From Amycolatopsis eburnea (GTDB taxonomy: Bacteria; Actinomycetota; Actinomycetes; Mycobacteriales; Pseudonocardiaceae), in NCBI RefSeq assembly GCF_003937945.1, contig NZ_RSEC01000058.1:1397668-1461667 (forward strand): a stretch of DNA of 64,000 nt, written 5' to 3'. Position numbers and translations under genes: made by a program. Below the pieces are notes generated by a model. It made no database searches. It saw only the letters and a program-made list of their open reading frames with translations, and was not told the DNA's origin. Below, piece by piece: positions 55,814 to 63,931 of this stretch (its first letter is position 1; every line of letters starts with the position of its first letter).

Positions 55814-56437
55814 TCAGGACAGCTCGGCCGTCGCCGTCGTCTCCCACGCGAAGCCGTCCGGGTCGGTGAACGGCTCGGCCGTGCCGTTGACCGCGAGCCG
55901 GTGCGAGCCCGTGCCCTCGGGGGCCACGCCCGCGTCCTTCGCCAGGGCCTTGCGCCGGTACAGCGCCAGCTTGACCGGGCTCGTGCTCTCGAACTCCACG
56001 TACATCCGGCCGAAGCTCTTGCCGACGGTGAAGCCGTGGTCGGCGTAGAACTTTTTGCTCGCCGCCACGTCGGCGACGCCCAGCAGCAGCACGACCTGGC
56101 CGAATTCGCGGGTGGCCGGGCCGGTGTTCTTCTTCGCCGACGTCGCGATCTTCCAGATCGTCCCGTCCGGGGACCGGACGACCGCGCCGTAACCCCACAT
56201 GGACTTCGCGGGTGCCTTGAGCGTCGTCGCGCCGGCCTCGAGGGCCGTGCCGACCAGGGAGTCGACGTCGGCGGGCTGGGCGACGACCAGGGAGAGGGTG
56301 AAGCCGCGGAAGCCGGTGGACGGCTCCTGCGCGGCGCGGAAGCGCAGCGGGACGGTGGGTCCGAAGGCGGCGGCGTGGAAGCGCTCGGCGGCCGCGGGGT
56401 CGGCCACCTCGAGGGTGATGGTGTCGATGTTCGTCAT
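55814..56437 (-). CDS. Two-module VOC-family protein
   Basis: 207 residues from the ATG at 56437. Two vicinal-oxygen-chelate modules: the first begins NIDTITLEVADPAAAERF and ends SPDGTIWKIATS, the second begins REFGQVVLLLGVADVAASKKFYADHGF and ends DPDGFAWETTATA. Each ends in the DP/SPDG turn of the family. Metal ligands are incomplete at some positions, as in drug-binding relatives. Transcribed just before the OGG-fold gene (7 bp). Confidence 0.85.
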   Translation of the reverse strand: MTNIDTITLEVADPAAAERFHAAAFGPTVPLRFRAAQEPSTGFRGFTLSLVVAQPADVDSLVGTALEAGATTLKAPAKSMWGYGAVVRSPDGTIWKIATSAKKNTGPATREFGQVVLLLGVADVAASKKFYADHGFTVGKSFGRMYVEFESTSPVKLALYRRKALAKDAGVAPEGTGSHRLAVNGTAEPFTDPDGFAWETTATAELS

Positions 56438-56558
56438 GCCGGTAACGCTAGGTCCGCGCCGCCGGCCGGCGCTTCTCGATTCCTGACCGGTCCGCGCTAA
56501 ACCGTTCGGCCCAGTCGCGCGTGGTCCGGCTGACCCGGCACGGCACGAGAGGACGGCG

Positions 56559-57953
56559 ATGGGGTTCGCGGAGCAGGTGGACGAGATGGTCGAGCGGATC
56601 ATCGACGAGGCGATCGAGTTCTTCATGGCCTCGCGCGGCTGGCGGCGCAACGTCCACGGCAACTACGAACAGTGGCCGGCCGGCGACGGCACGCAGATCA
56701 CCCCGCCCGGCAGCCCTTCGCGCACGTCGGGCGGCCAGGTGATCGGCGGCGGCTTTCCCGGCTACTACGGCGGCTTCGAGTACGGCGCCGGCCGCAACGC
56801 CGGCTCGCTGGTCTACGGCCACTTCGAGACGACCATCCGCGAGCTGTTCCGCCCGTGGCGCACGATCCCCGACCCGGCGGCCTTCGACGACTACCTCGAC
56901 CAGGTCCGCGACGCCGCCTGGTCGGTGTCGCTGACCAGCGCCGCCGACCGGGTCAGCTCGGTCGGCAACGCCGCGCTGGACACCGTCGGCTACCTGCAGG
57001 AGAAGATCGGCGGCGAGAACATGCGCGGCGCCACGATCTTCGCGTTCGACCAGAACTTCTGCACCCCGCTGCCGACGGTGCTCCACGGCCAGTACGCCGT
57101 CGCGCTGCTCGCCGGCGTGACGCTGCTCGGGGAGAAGGAGATCTGGGCGAAGGCGCGGGAGGACGTCCACGCCATCGCCGAGAAGATGCTCGAAGCGATG
57201 AAGGACCGCGGCTCGGCCGTCGCCGACCTCGGCACGATCACCGCGTTGTTCGCGCTCGCGGCGGCCTTCCCGACGCCCGCGCAGCCGATCCTGGCCGGCG
57301 TCGGCGCGGCGCTCCCCGCGCTGGAGACGTTGCTCAACGCCGGTGACGAGCCGAACAAGCAGCCGGTCGAGTTCGCCGGCGGCACGCCCGAGAAGGTGAT
57401 CGCGAGCGCGTCGGAGGCGCTGAAGACGCTGGCGCGGACGATCCGCGGCTGCGAGGACGACATCAAGGGCAAGATCAAGGACGGGATGGAGACCGTCACG
57501 CGGCGGTCGGGGTCGTTCGCGATGCCGAAGCCGAAACTGCTCGAGGTCGTCGACGTCAGCGGGATCAAAGTGGACCTGGAGGTGCTGCACTTCCTCGCCA
57601 CCGACACGCTGCCGCAGATCGAAAAGCAGATCAACGCGGGCGCGGACCTCGTCTACTGGGGCTCGATGTGCGGCGCCGCCTGGTACCGCTCGTCCGAGCT
57701 CGGGGTGTCCGACACGACGGACGGGCCGTTCCCGGCGTGGCAGGAACTGGCGGCGCTGGCCGGCAACCTGATGTCCGACCTCGCCTGGGAGGTCAAGGAG
57801 AGCGCGGCCCACCTGCAGATCGCGGCCGACCGCCACGGCCGCACCGAGGCCGAGATCACCGAGTCCCTGCGCCGCCACGCCCGCAAGCTCGAAGGCTTCG
57901 CCGGTCACGACCCGATCGGCACGGCGAGCCGGTGGCTGGACGAGCACCCCTGA
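56559..57953 (+). CDS. Hypothetical helical protein with T7SS (EspC-like) C-terminus
   Basis: 464 residues with GAGAGG ahead of the ATG. No family recognised for the main body. It begins with a charged helix (GFAEQVDEMVERIIDEAIEFFM), has a central Gly/Tyr-rich stretch and long amphipathic helices, and ends WQELAALAGNLMSDLAWEVK and HLQIAADRHGRTEAEIT, which recall the EspC-like type VII secretion family (helix, aromatic, A-x-x-Y/H-x-x-x-E pattern). No signal peptide and no strong membrane segment. It stands alone upstream of the acetyltransferase genes. Could be a type VII-exported or chaperone-like protein; that is inference. Confidence 0.7.
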   Translation: MGFAEQVDEMVERIIDEAIEFFMASRGWRRNVHGNYEQWPAGDGTQITPPGSPSRTSGGQVIGGGFPGYYGGFEYGAGRNAGSLVYGHFETTIRELFRPWRTIPDPAAFDDYLDQVRDAAWSVSLTSAADRVSSVGNAALDTVGYLQEKIGGENMRGATIFAFDQNFCTPLPTVLHGQYAVALLAGVTLLGEKEIWAKAREDVHAIAEKMLEAMKDRGSAVADLGTITALFALAAAFPTPAQPILAGVGAALPALETLLNAGDEPNKQPVEFAGGTPEKVIASASEALKTLARTIRGCEDDIKGKIKDGMETVTRRSGSFAMPKPKLLEVVDVSGIKVDLEVLHFLATDTLPQIEKQINAGADLVYWGSMCGAAWYRSSELGVSDTTDGPFPAWQELAALAGNLMSDLAWEVKESAAHLQIAADRHGRTEAEITESLRRHARKLEGFAGHDPIGTASRWLDEHP

Positions 57954-58028
57954 AAAACCGTTGGACGGGGTCGCGAGGGGTTGGTAGCTTGCCGTCGAAC
58001 CGTGATTTTGCCCGAGGAGGTGGGACCC

Positions 58029-58082
58029 GTGAACGCTGGATCGCAGTGGGTGCTCCCCTCGTTGTCACGGTCTGGCGGCTGA
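58029..58082 (+). CDS. Possible 17-residue leader ORF before the GNAT-infA pair
   Basis: GTG at 58029 with a strong GAGGAGG eight nt upstream (58014-58020), running to TGA at 58080: MNAGSQWVLPSLSRSGG. A hairpin (GGGAG/CTCCC with an inner TGC/GCA) follows before the GNAT start at 58135. The layout resembles a leader peptide, and nothing else explains the strong ribosome site in this 181-bp gap. Confidence 0.35.
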   Translation: MNAGSQWVLPSLSRSGG

Positions 58083-58134
58083 CGCAGGGGCCGCCGGGAG
58101 CGCTGCAAGTGAAGCACTCCCGAAAGGCAATCCC

Positions 58135-58875
58135 ATGAATTCTCTGCATTCCGAACCCGCGGTGGTGATCACGCGGGTGGCGGAGCACCAGTGGCACGCC
58201 CTGTCCGACGACCGCGTGGTCGGCCGCGGCGAAGCGTCCACGCGTCCCGACGGGCGCCTGTTCCTCAGCATCGACACGTGGCACGACGCGGAGTTCGCGC
58301 GTCTCGCGTCCGCGATGCTGGCCGCCCTGCCGAGGCCGCTGTACACGGTGGTCGACGAAGCCGACAGCGCCTTGAAAACCCAGTGGGAGCGCGCCGGTTT
58401 CGCGATCCGGCGGCGCGAGTGGGAGTACGTCGTGCCCACTTCGCCAGGGTCTCCTGCCGGCGTGACCATCGCCCCGGCGACGGACGAGGACCTGTTGCGT
58501 TCGCTCGACGACGCCGTCCGCGCGGAGGTGTCGGCTTCGGTCGGGTGGTCTTCGATGCCCGCCGAGGTGCTGGCTCCGGCCACAATGGACTTGGCCAAGT
58601 ACGTCGTGGCTTCGGAGTCCGGCGCGTACGTCGGCCTGGTTCGCCTTGGACCGGTGCGGCGCCAGACCCGGCTCGGGCTGATCGCGGTCCGCGCCGACCG
58701 GCAGCGCCGGGGGATCGGGCGGGCGTTGCTGACCTACGTGCTGGATTCGTTGTACGGCAAGGGCATCGAGTCCGTTTCGTTCGAAGTCGACGAAGGCAAT
58801 CCGGCGGCGATCGCGTTGGCCTCCGGTGTCGGCGCGCGTCGCACGGGCAGCACCGTCGAACTGGTGGTGCGCTGA
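58135..58875 (+). CDS. GNAT-family N-acetyltransferase
   Basis: 246 residues from the ATG at 58135 (AAAGGCAAT upstream). The C-terminal half is a GNAT domain: YVGLVRLGPVRRQTRLGLIAV, then RADRQRRGIGRALLTYVL with the acetyl-CoA-binding RGIG, and GNPAAIALASGVGARR. The first 110 residues are less conserved and may be a second degenerate GNAT lobe. The stop shares a base with the ATG of an IF-1 gene (TGATG), so the two are co-translated; an acetyltransferase acting on translation parts is an attractive but unproven idea. Confidence 0.85.
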   Translation: MNSLHSEPAVVITRVAEHQWHALSDDRVVGRGEASTRPDGRLFLSIDTWHDAEFARLASAMLAALPRPLYTVVDEADSALKTQWERAGFAIRRREWEYVVPTSPGSPAGVTIAPATDEDLLRSLDDAVRAEVSASVGWSSMPAEVLAPATMDLAKYVVASESGAYVGLVRLGPVRRQTRLGLIAVRADRQRRGIGRALLTYVLDSLYGKGIESVSFEVDEGNPAAIALASGVGARRTGSTVELVVR

Positions 58876-59096
58876 TGGGCGGCAAGGGCGGGATCGAAGT
58901 CGAAGGCACGGTGCTCGAGTGCCTCCGCGACGCGACTTTCCGCGTGGAGCTGGAGAACGGGCACAAGGTGCTCGCGCACATCAGCGGGAAGATCCGGAAG
59001 AACTACATCAAGATCCTGCCGTTCGACCGGGTGCTGGTGGAGCTGAGCCCGTATGACCTGAACCGGGGTCGGATCCTGTTCCGGTACCGGAATTGA
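58875..59096 (+). CDS. infA: Translation initiation factor IF-1 (paralogue)
   Basis: 73 residues. One S1/OB fold, with IEVEGTVLECLRDATFRVE, ENGHKVLAHISGKIRKNY, ILPFDRVLVELSPYDLNRGR: a full-length IF-1. It binds the ribosomal A site during initiation. The usual actinobacterial infA lies with rpmJ, rpsM and rpsK and starts MAKKDG; this one starts MGGKGG and sits behind an acetyltransferase gene, so it is probably an additional copy used under particular conditions. Confidence 0.93.
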   Translation: MGGKGGIEVEGTVLECLRDATFRVELENGHKVLAHISGKIRKNYIKILPFDRVLVELSPYDLNRGRILFRYRN

Positions 59097-59105
59097 GTGC
59101 CCCGC

Positions 59106-59134
59106 CGTCGCCGGGGCTCCGCGCCCCGGCGACG
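59106..59134. terminator. Perfect 12-bp hairpin after infA
   Basis: CGTCGCCGGGGC/GCCCCGGCGACG with a five-base loop, 9 nt after the infA stop and just before the convergent gene's stop. No T-run. Fits a bidirectional terminator. Confidence 0.75.
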
Positions 59135-59139
59135 CGCGG

Positions 59140-60456
59140 TCACGGCAATGATCCGGCCCAGTGGCGAAGGACCCGGTCGGCCAGCCATCGGACAACTTCG
59201 ATGTCCGCGCCTAGATCCCGGGCTTCCCGACTGTCCGGGAGTAGCGGCTTGGCGGCCTTGCCCGCACCACCTTCCTTGGCATGGACGATCCGGCATCGAA
59301 TCTCGTACACGCGCGCGACGAGATCAGGCCGGTAGTCGTGTCCGGCGACGGGATTTCCGGCGGCGTCGGCCGGGAGCACGTGAACGTCTTCGATGACGGT
59401 CGGATCGCACAAGACCTGAAATCTCCGGTTCCCGCGAAGAAATCCTCCCGCCTGCACTGCAGTCGCCGCCCTCTCCATGACCGCGGAGAGTTTGTTCCGC
59501 TCCAAGCGGAGGCTGTCGTTCGCCTGGTTGCCCGAGGGGAACGGGGTGGTCGCCTTGCCGATGCTCGGGGCGTTCTGCCGTGTCGCGAGATCGTCGGCGG
59601 CTTGCCGCATGTAGTACTCGAGAACCTGGTAGTACTTGAGGTAACGCTCGAGCGGGTCCCGGTCGGTGCGGCCGCCCGCCGAGTAGAGTCCGGCTGGAAT
59701 GGTGTCGTACTTGCGGCTGGGAAACCGGATCTTGCCGGTCGCGGTCGCCGGTCCTCCCGAGGTCAGGCGGTAGGCCGAGTCCCAGAGGCGGAATGAGAGG
59801 TCCGCGGAATTGGCGATCTCGTGCAGGTAGCTCGTTCCGTGGTCGACGAGTACTTGTTCGGCGGCCGCCAGGTCCGAGATTCCGAATCCCGTGAGTTCCA
59901 GTGCCACCCAGCTCCCGCCCTGGTACCGGCGACGGTACAGCGTCACCAGTTCTGGGCTCGCCGTCTTCAATCGGATACTTCTCGCCGGGATCGCAGGATG
60001 CGTTGTCACGAGCGATCCGTGCTCGGCGAGCTCGCCGAGCACGTCTCGCCCGAGGATGCTGTCCGGCGGCACCGTTGTGCGGGGCTTGAGCCGGACCATC
60101 CGATGGGCCAACACGGTGACCAGCTCATCGCGGTCTCCGGCCAGGCGCGCGGTGATGCGGTCCTCCTCCGGGTACCACAGCGAGTGCCGTCGGGGAATCG
60201 GATGCGCCGTCCGGACGATCCGGCTGAAGGCGTCCAGGTGCTCGGCCGAAGTGATGCGCCGCACGAACTTCTCGGTGCCGTCGTAGTTCAAGAAGACGAG
60301 TCGCGCGTCTTCTCTCGAGCCGCGTTTACCACTCCACTCGAGGCGGATGTCCGATCGGGTGGCTGACTCGGCCTTCAGCCGGGCGATTGCCTCGATGTAC
60401 GTGGTTGGTGGATCTTCAGGCCAGCAGTCGTCGTCCCAGTCTTCGTTCGCTTCCAA
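59140..60456 (-). CDS. HEPN-motif protein, possible defence-type ribonuclease
   Basis: 438 residues, no named family. The C-terminal part holds an all-helical region with LKYYQVLEYYMRQAADDL and RVYEIRCRIVHAKEGG; R387-C-R-I-V-H392 gives the Rx4H motif of HEPN ribonuclease domains, and YYQVLEYY is often found in HEPN-like proteins of this size. The N-terminal 200 residues (DARLVFLNYDGTEKF, DSILGRDVLGELAEHG) would be a sensor. Codon use is less strictly GC-rich than in neighbours, which suggests transfer. Last gene of a minus-strand run; an antiviral role is inference. Confidence 0.6.
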   Translation of the reverse strand: MEANEDWDDDCWPEDPPTTYIEAIARLKAESATRSDIRLEWSGKRGSREDARLVFLNYDGTEKFVRRITSAEHLDAFSRIVRTAHPIPRRHSLWYPEEDRITARLAGDRDELVTVLAHRMVRLKPRTTVPPDSILGRDVLGELAEHGSLVTTHPAIPARSIRLKTASPELVTLYRRRYQGGSWVALELTGFGISDLAAAEQVLVDHGTSYLHEIANSADLSFRLWDSAYRLTSGGPATATGKIRFPSRKYDTIPAGLYSAGGRTDRDPLERYLKYYQVLEYYMRQAADDLATRQNAPSIGKATTPFPSGNQANDSLRLERNKLSAVMERAATAVQAGGFLRGNRRFQVLCDPTVIEDVHVLPADAAGNPVAGHDYRPDLVARVYEIRCRIVHAKEGGAGKAAKPLLPDSREARDLGADIEVVRWLADRVLRHWAGSLP

Positions 60457-60462
60457 TCCGGC

Positions 60463-60924
60463 TCAGTACTCCTTCTTGATCACGAAGTACGAGCCCCGGA
60501 TCGTCCCTGCCAGCTTTGACTTCTGGCGCGCGAACTTGAACCCGTCCAGCTCCGCGGGCACCGCCATCCCCTCCGACAGCTTGAACCCCACCGCGCGCTT
60601 CCCGGACTCCTCGATCGTGTACATCACGTTGATCGACAGGCCGCTCTCGTAGAACACGTACGCCATCCGGATGCCCTCGACCTCGAACGCCGTCGCTTCG
60701 AGCGGGCGCGACTCGATGACGATGCCGCGCTCCTCCCGCAGGATCCGGTGTACCCACTCGACGGCCGACGGGACCTCGGCCGCGGGGGAAACCGTGAACA
60801 CGTGGTCGTACTTGTTCTTGAAGTACCGGGCCTCGTTCGCGCGCAGGCCGGCCAGGGCGGCGGCGACCGGGGACGACTCCAGGCCGGTGGTCGAGACGGT
60901 CGTGAAGTCCACGGCGCGGGGCAT
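60463..60924 (-). CDS. Conserved hypothetical protein
   Basis: 153 residues from the ATG at 60924 with AGGAGG upstream. Alpha/beta composition with segments LRANEARYFKNKYDHVFTVS, AVEWVHRILREERGIVI and GLSINVMYTIEESGKRAVGF; no catalytic motif stands out and there is no signal peptide. I do not recognise the family. It lies 29 bp after the hydrolase gene and 6 bp before the HEPN-motif gene, so is likely co-transcribed with both. Confidence 0.6.
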   Translation of the reverse strand: MPRAVDFTTVSTTGLESSPVAAALAGLRANEARYFKNKYDHVFTVSPAAEVPSAVEWVHRILREERGIVIESRPLEATAFEVEGIRMAYVFYESGLSINVMYTIEESGKRAVGFKLSEGMAVPAELDGFKFARQKSKLAGTIRGSYFVIKKEY

Positions 60925-60953
60925 GGCTCCTCCTGAGTCGGTGTCGGGTGCTT

Positions 60954-61616
60954 CTAAGCGGGCAGGGCGCGCCGCAGGAATTCGGTCGTCAGGGTCCAGG
61001 CGCGGGCGGCTGCCTCGGGGTGGTGGAACATCGGGGCGACGTGGTTGTGGAACGCGTGGCCCGCCTCCTCCTGCACGTGGATCTCCGCGCCCGGGTGCGT
61101 GGCCACCGCCGCCTCCACGAGCGCCACGTCCGAGCGTGGGATGTACGGGTCCTGGCCGCCGAAGTGGAACTGGATCGGGCACGTCACCCGGGACAGGTCC
61201 GCGATCGACGCCGCCACCGTCGAGCCGTAGAACGACACCGCCGTGTCCGGGTCGCCTTCGGCCGCCGCCGCGAAGGCCAGGGAGCCGCCCAGGCAGAAGC
61301 CCAGCAGGCCCACGCCGCCGGCCACCGACGGCAGGGAACGGAGGTGGGCCATCGCCTCCAGCACGTCCGCGAGCCCCAGTTCCGGGTCGAACGACGCGGC
61401 CACCTCCATCGACGCCGCGACGCCCGCCTCGTCGTGCGTCGACGACCAGCCGGGCGCCGTGCGCCGGAACAGTTCCGGGATCGCCACCACGTAGCCCGCC
61501 GCCGCCAGGTCCGCGGCCACCGAGCGCAGGTAGTCGTCCAGGCCGAAGATCTCCTGGATCAGCACCAGGCCGGGGCCGCGGCCGGACGGCGGGTGCCACA
61601 TCGGGAGGTCGGTCAT
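60954..61616 (-). CDS. Dienelactone-hydrolase-family protein
   Basis: 220 residues. Alpha/beta hydrolase with the DLH triad: nucleophile Cys108 in GFCLGGSLAF, Asp156 in GGQDPYIP, His187 in EAGHAFHNH. The start LVLIQEIFGLDDYLRSVA, with the conserved Glu in QEIFG, is characteristic. Hydrolyses lactones or esters; natural substrate unknown. ATG overlaps the arginase-family stop by 4 nt. Confidence 0.9.
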   Translation of the reverse strand: MTDLPMWHPPSGRGPGLVLIQEIFGLDDYLRSVAADLAAAGYVVAIPELFRRTAPGWSSTHDEAGVAASMEVAASFDPELGLADVLEAMAHLRSLPSVAGGVGLLGFCLGGSLAFAAAAEGDPDTAVSFYGSTVAASIADLSRVTCPIQFHFGGQDPYIPRSDVALVEAAVATHPGAEIHVQEEAGHAFHNHVAPMFHHPEAAARAWTLTTEFLRRALPA

Positions 61617-62470
61617 CGCAGTGCCCTTTCCAGGATGTCGGCGACCAGTGCGGCCTGGTGGCCGTCCGGGTCGAGGTCGGGGTCGAACACCGTCAGCTCG
61701 AAGCCCGCCGCGCCCGGCCGCGCCAGCAGTTCACGCAGCACCGAGACCAGCGTCGCGGGGTCGAGCCCGCCGGGGTCGGGACTGTCCACCGCGGACACGT
61801 ACTCGGGATCGAGGACGTCGATGTCCACGTGGACCCAGAACCCGTCCAGGCCCGCGAACGCCGGCGGCACCGCGGCGCCGGCCATCAGCGCCTCCGACGT
61901 GACATGGGCGATGCCCGCCGCCGCCAGCTGGGCGGACTCGGCGGACCGCACGCCCAGCACCAGGACGTCCTCGTCGCGGACGTACGGCCGGAGCCCGTCG
62001 ATGGCGGCGAGGTCGTCCGCGCCGCGGCCGGTCATGATCGCCAGGTCTTCGCCCGCCGCCGCGCCCACGTGGTCGGCGGCGGGCAGGTGGCGGAAGTCGT
62101 CGTGGCCGTCGAGGTAGGCGATGCCGTAGCGGCCGGACCGGCGCAGCGCCAGCATCGCGCCCAGCGAGATCGAGCAGTCGCCGCCCAGCACCACCGGGAA
62201 GCCGCCGCCGGCGCGGATCGACGCGATCCGGTCCGCGAGCGCGCGCGTGTAGGACGCGATCGCCGCCGCGTTGCGGACGCCGTCGCCCGGCTGCCAGGTG
62301 CCCACGTACCGCCCCGGCGTCACGACACCGCCGTCCGACGCGCCCAGCCGGCCCAGGATGCCCAGGTCGCGCAGCACCCCCGGCGTCTTGTAGCAGCCGG
62401 GCGCCGCGCCCTCGGCCGGCGGGCGCAGGCCCAGGTTGGACGGAGCGTCGAGCAGGATCAAGTTCCCCAC
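61613..62470 (-). CDS. Arginase/agmatinase/formimidoglutamase-family protein
   Basis: 285 residues from the GTG at 62470. The binuclear metal site is present: GGDCSISLG (His replaced by Cys in GGDxS), LDGHDDF (DGHxD) and HVDIDVLDP (DxD), with the final VFDPDLDP. GGDC rather than GGDH, and LDGHDDF rather than DAHxD, mark a divergent subgroup where metal binding may differ. It hydrolyses guanidino compounds in the family; substrate open. Coupled with the dienelactone hydrolase gene. Confidence 0.85.
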   Translation of the reverse strand: MGNLILLDAPSNLGLRPPAEGAAPGCYKTPGVLRDLGILGRLGASDGGVVTPGRYVGTWQPGDGVRNAAAIASYTRALADRIASIRAGGGFPVVLGGDCSISLGAMLALRRSGRYGIAYLDGHDDFRHLPAADHVGAAAGEDLAIMTGRGADDLAAIDGLRPYVRDEDVLVLGVRSAESAQLAAAGIAHVTSEALMAGAAVPPAFAGLDGFWVHVDIDVLDPEYVSAVDSPDPGGLDPATLVSVLRELLARPGAAGFELTVFDPDLDPDGHQAALVADILERALR

Positions 62471-62535
62471 CGGGTCACCGTACTGGCTCTCGCCCCGGTC
62501 GCGTCCTAAGTTGGGAGACCGACCTAGGAGGCGCG

Positions 62536-63888
62536 ATGGCCGAACGCACCAAGTACATCCTGGACGAAGACGATCTCCCGACGCAGTGGTACAACGTCGT
62601 TCCCGACCTGCCCGAGCCACCCCCGCCGCCGCTGCACCCCGGTACCCGCGAGCCGGTCGGGCCGGACGACCTGGCGCCGCTCTTCCCGCAGGCGCTCATC
62701 GCCCAGGAAGTGACGACCGATCGCTATGTCGACATCCCGGAGGAGGTCCGGGAGGTCTACCGGCTGTGGCGCCCGTCGCCGCTGTTCCGCGCGCGGCGGC
62801 TGGAGAAGGCGCTCGGCACCCCGGCGCGGATCTACTACAAGTACGAAGGCGTCAGCCCGGTCGGCTCACACAAGCCGAACACCGCGGTGCCGCAGGCGTT
62901 CTACAACGCGCAGGAGGGCGTCACCCGGCTGACCACCGAGACCGGGGCCGGCCAGTGGGGGAGCGCGCTCGCGTTCGCCTGCGCGCAGTACGGCCTCGAG
63001 TGCGAGGTCTGGCAGGTGCGGGCGTCCTACGACCAGAAGCCCTACCGCAAGCTGATGATGGAGACGTTCGGCGCGACCGTCCACCCCAGCCCGTCCGAGC
63101 TGACGGAGTCCGGGAAGGCCATCCTCGCCGAGCACCCGGACTCGACCGGCAGCCTCGGCATCGCGATCAGCGAGGCCGTCGAGCAGGCCGCGCAGGACCC
63201 GAACACGCGGTACGCGCTGGGCAGCGTGCTCAACCACGTGCTGCTGCACCAGACGATCATCGGCGAAGAGGCGCTGAAGCAGTTCGAGCTGGCCGGCGAC
63301 ACCCCGGACGTGCTCGTGGGCTGCACCGGCGGCGGCTCGAACTTCGGCGGGCTCGCCTTCCCGTTCCTGCGCGAGAAGCTGGCCGGCCGGATGGACCCGG
63401 TGATCCGCGCGGTCGAGCCGGCCGCGTGCCCGACGCTGACGCGCGGCACGTACGCCTACGACTTCGGCGACACGGCCGGGCTCACGCCGCTGCTCAAGAT
63501 GCACACGCTCGGCCACGACTTCATCCCGGACCCGATCCACGCGGGCGGCCTGCGCTACCACGGCATGTCGCCGCTGATCTCGCACATCTACGAGCTCGGC
63601 CTGATCGAGGCGATCGCCGTCGGGCAGCAGGAGTGCTTCGCGGCGGGGGTGCGGTTCGCGCGCTCGGAGGGGATCATCCCGGCGCCGGAGCCGACGCACG
63701 CGCTCGCGGCGTGCATCCAGGAAGCGTTGCGGTGCAAGGAAACCGGGGAGGAGAAGGTGATCCTCACGGCGTTGTGCGGCCACGCGCACCTGGACCTGCC
63801 GGCGTACGGCGCTTACCTGGCCGGCGACATGGTAGACAACGAGCTGTCCGCGGCCACCCTCGAAGCCTCGCTGGCCACCCTGCCGTAG
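62536..63888 (+). CDS. TrpB2-like tryptophan synthase beta chain
   Basis: 450 residues from the ATG at 62536 with TAGGAGGCGCG upstream. Fold-II PLP enzyme: Lys113 in GVSPVGSHKPNTAV, phosphate-binding GCTGGGSNFGG near 260-270. The longer N-terminus (about 80 residues before RLWRPSPLFRA) and SHKPNTA mark the TrpB2 type, which works without a TrpA partner. No other trp gene is nearby, as expected for TrpB2; it could make tryptophan from serine and indole or serve a different amino-acid reaction. Confidence 0.9.
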   Translation: MAERTKYILDEDDLPTQWYNVVPDLPEPPPPPLHPGTREPVGPDDLAPLFPQALIAQEVTTDRYVDIPEEVREVYRLWRPSPLFRARRLEKALGTPARIYYKYEGVSPVGSHKPNTAVPQAFYNAQEGVTRLTTETGAGQWGSALAFACAQYGLECEVWQVRASYDQKPYRKLMMETFGATVHPSPSELTESGKAILAEHPDSTGSLGIAISEAVEQAAQDPNTRYALGSVLNHVLLHQTIIGEEALKQFELAGDTPDVLVGCTGGGSNFGGLAFPFLREKLAGRMDPVIRAVEPAACPTLTRGTYAYDFGDTAGLTPLLKMHTLGHDFIPDPIHAGGLRYHGMSPLISHIYELGLIEAIAVGQQECFAAGVRFARSEGIIPAPEPTHALAACIQEALRCKETGEEKVILTALCGHAHLDLPAYGAYLAGDMVDNELSAATLEASLATLP

Positions 63889-63931
63889 TTCCAGCGTGCC
63901 GTTAAGGGGCTCTTCGTATTGATCTGTGGGT

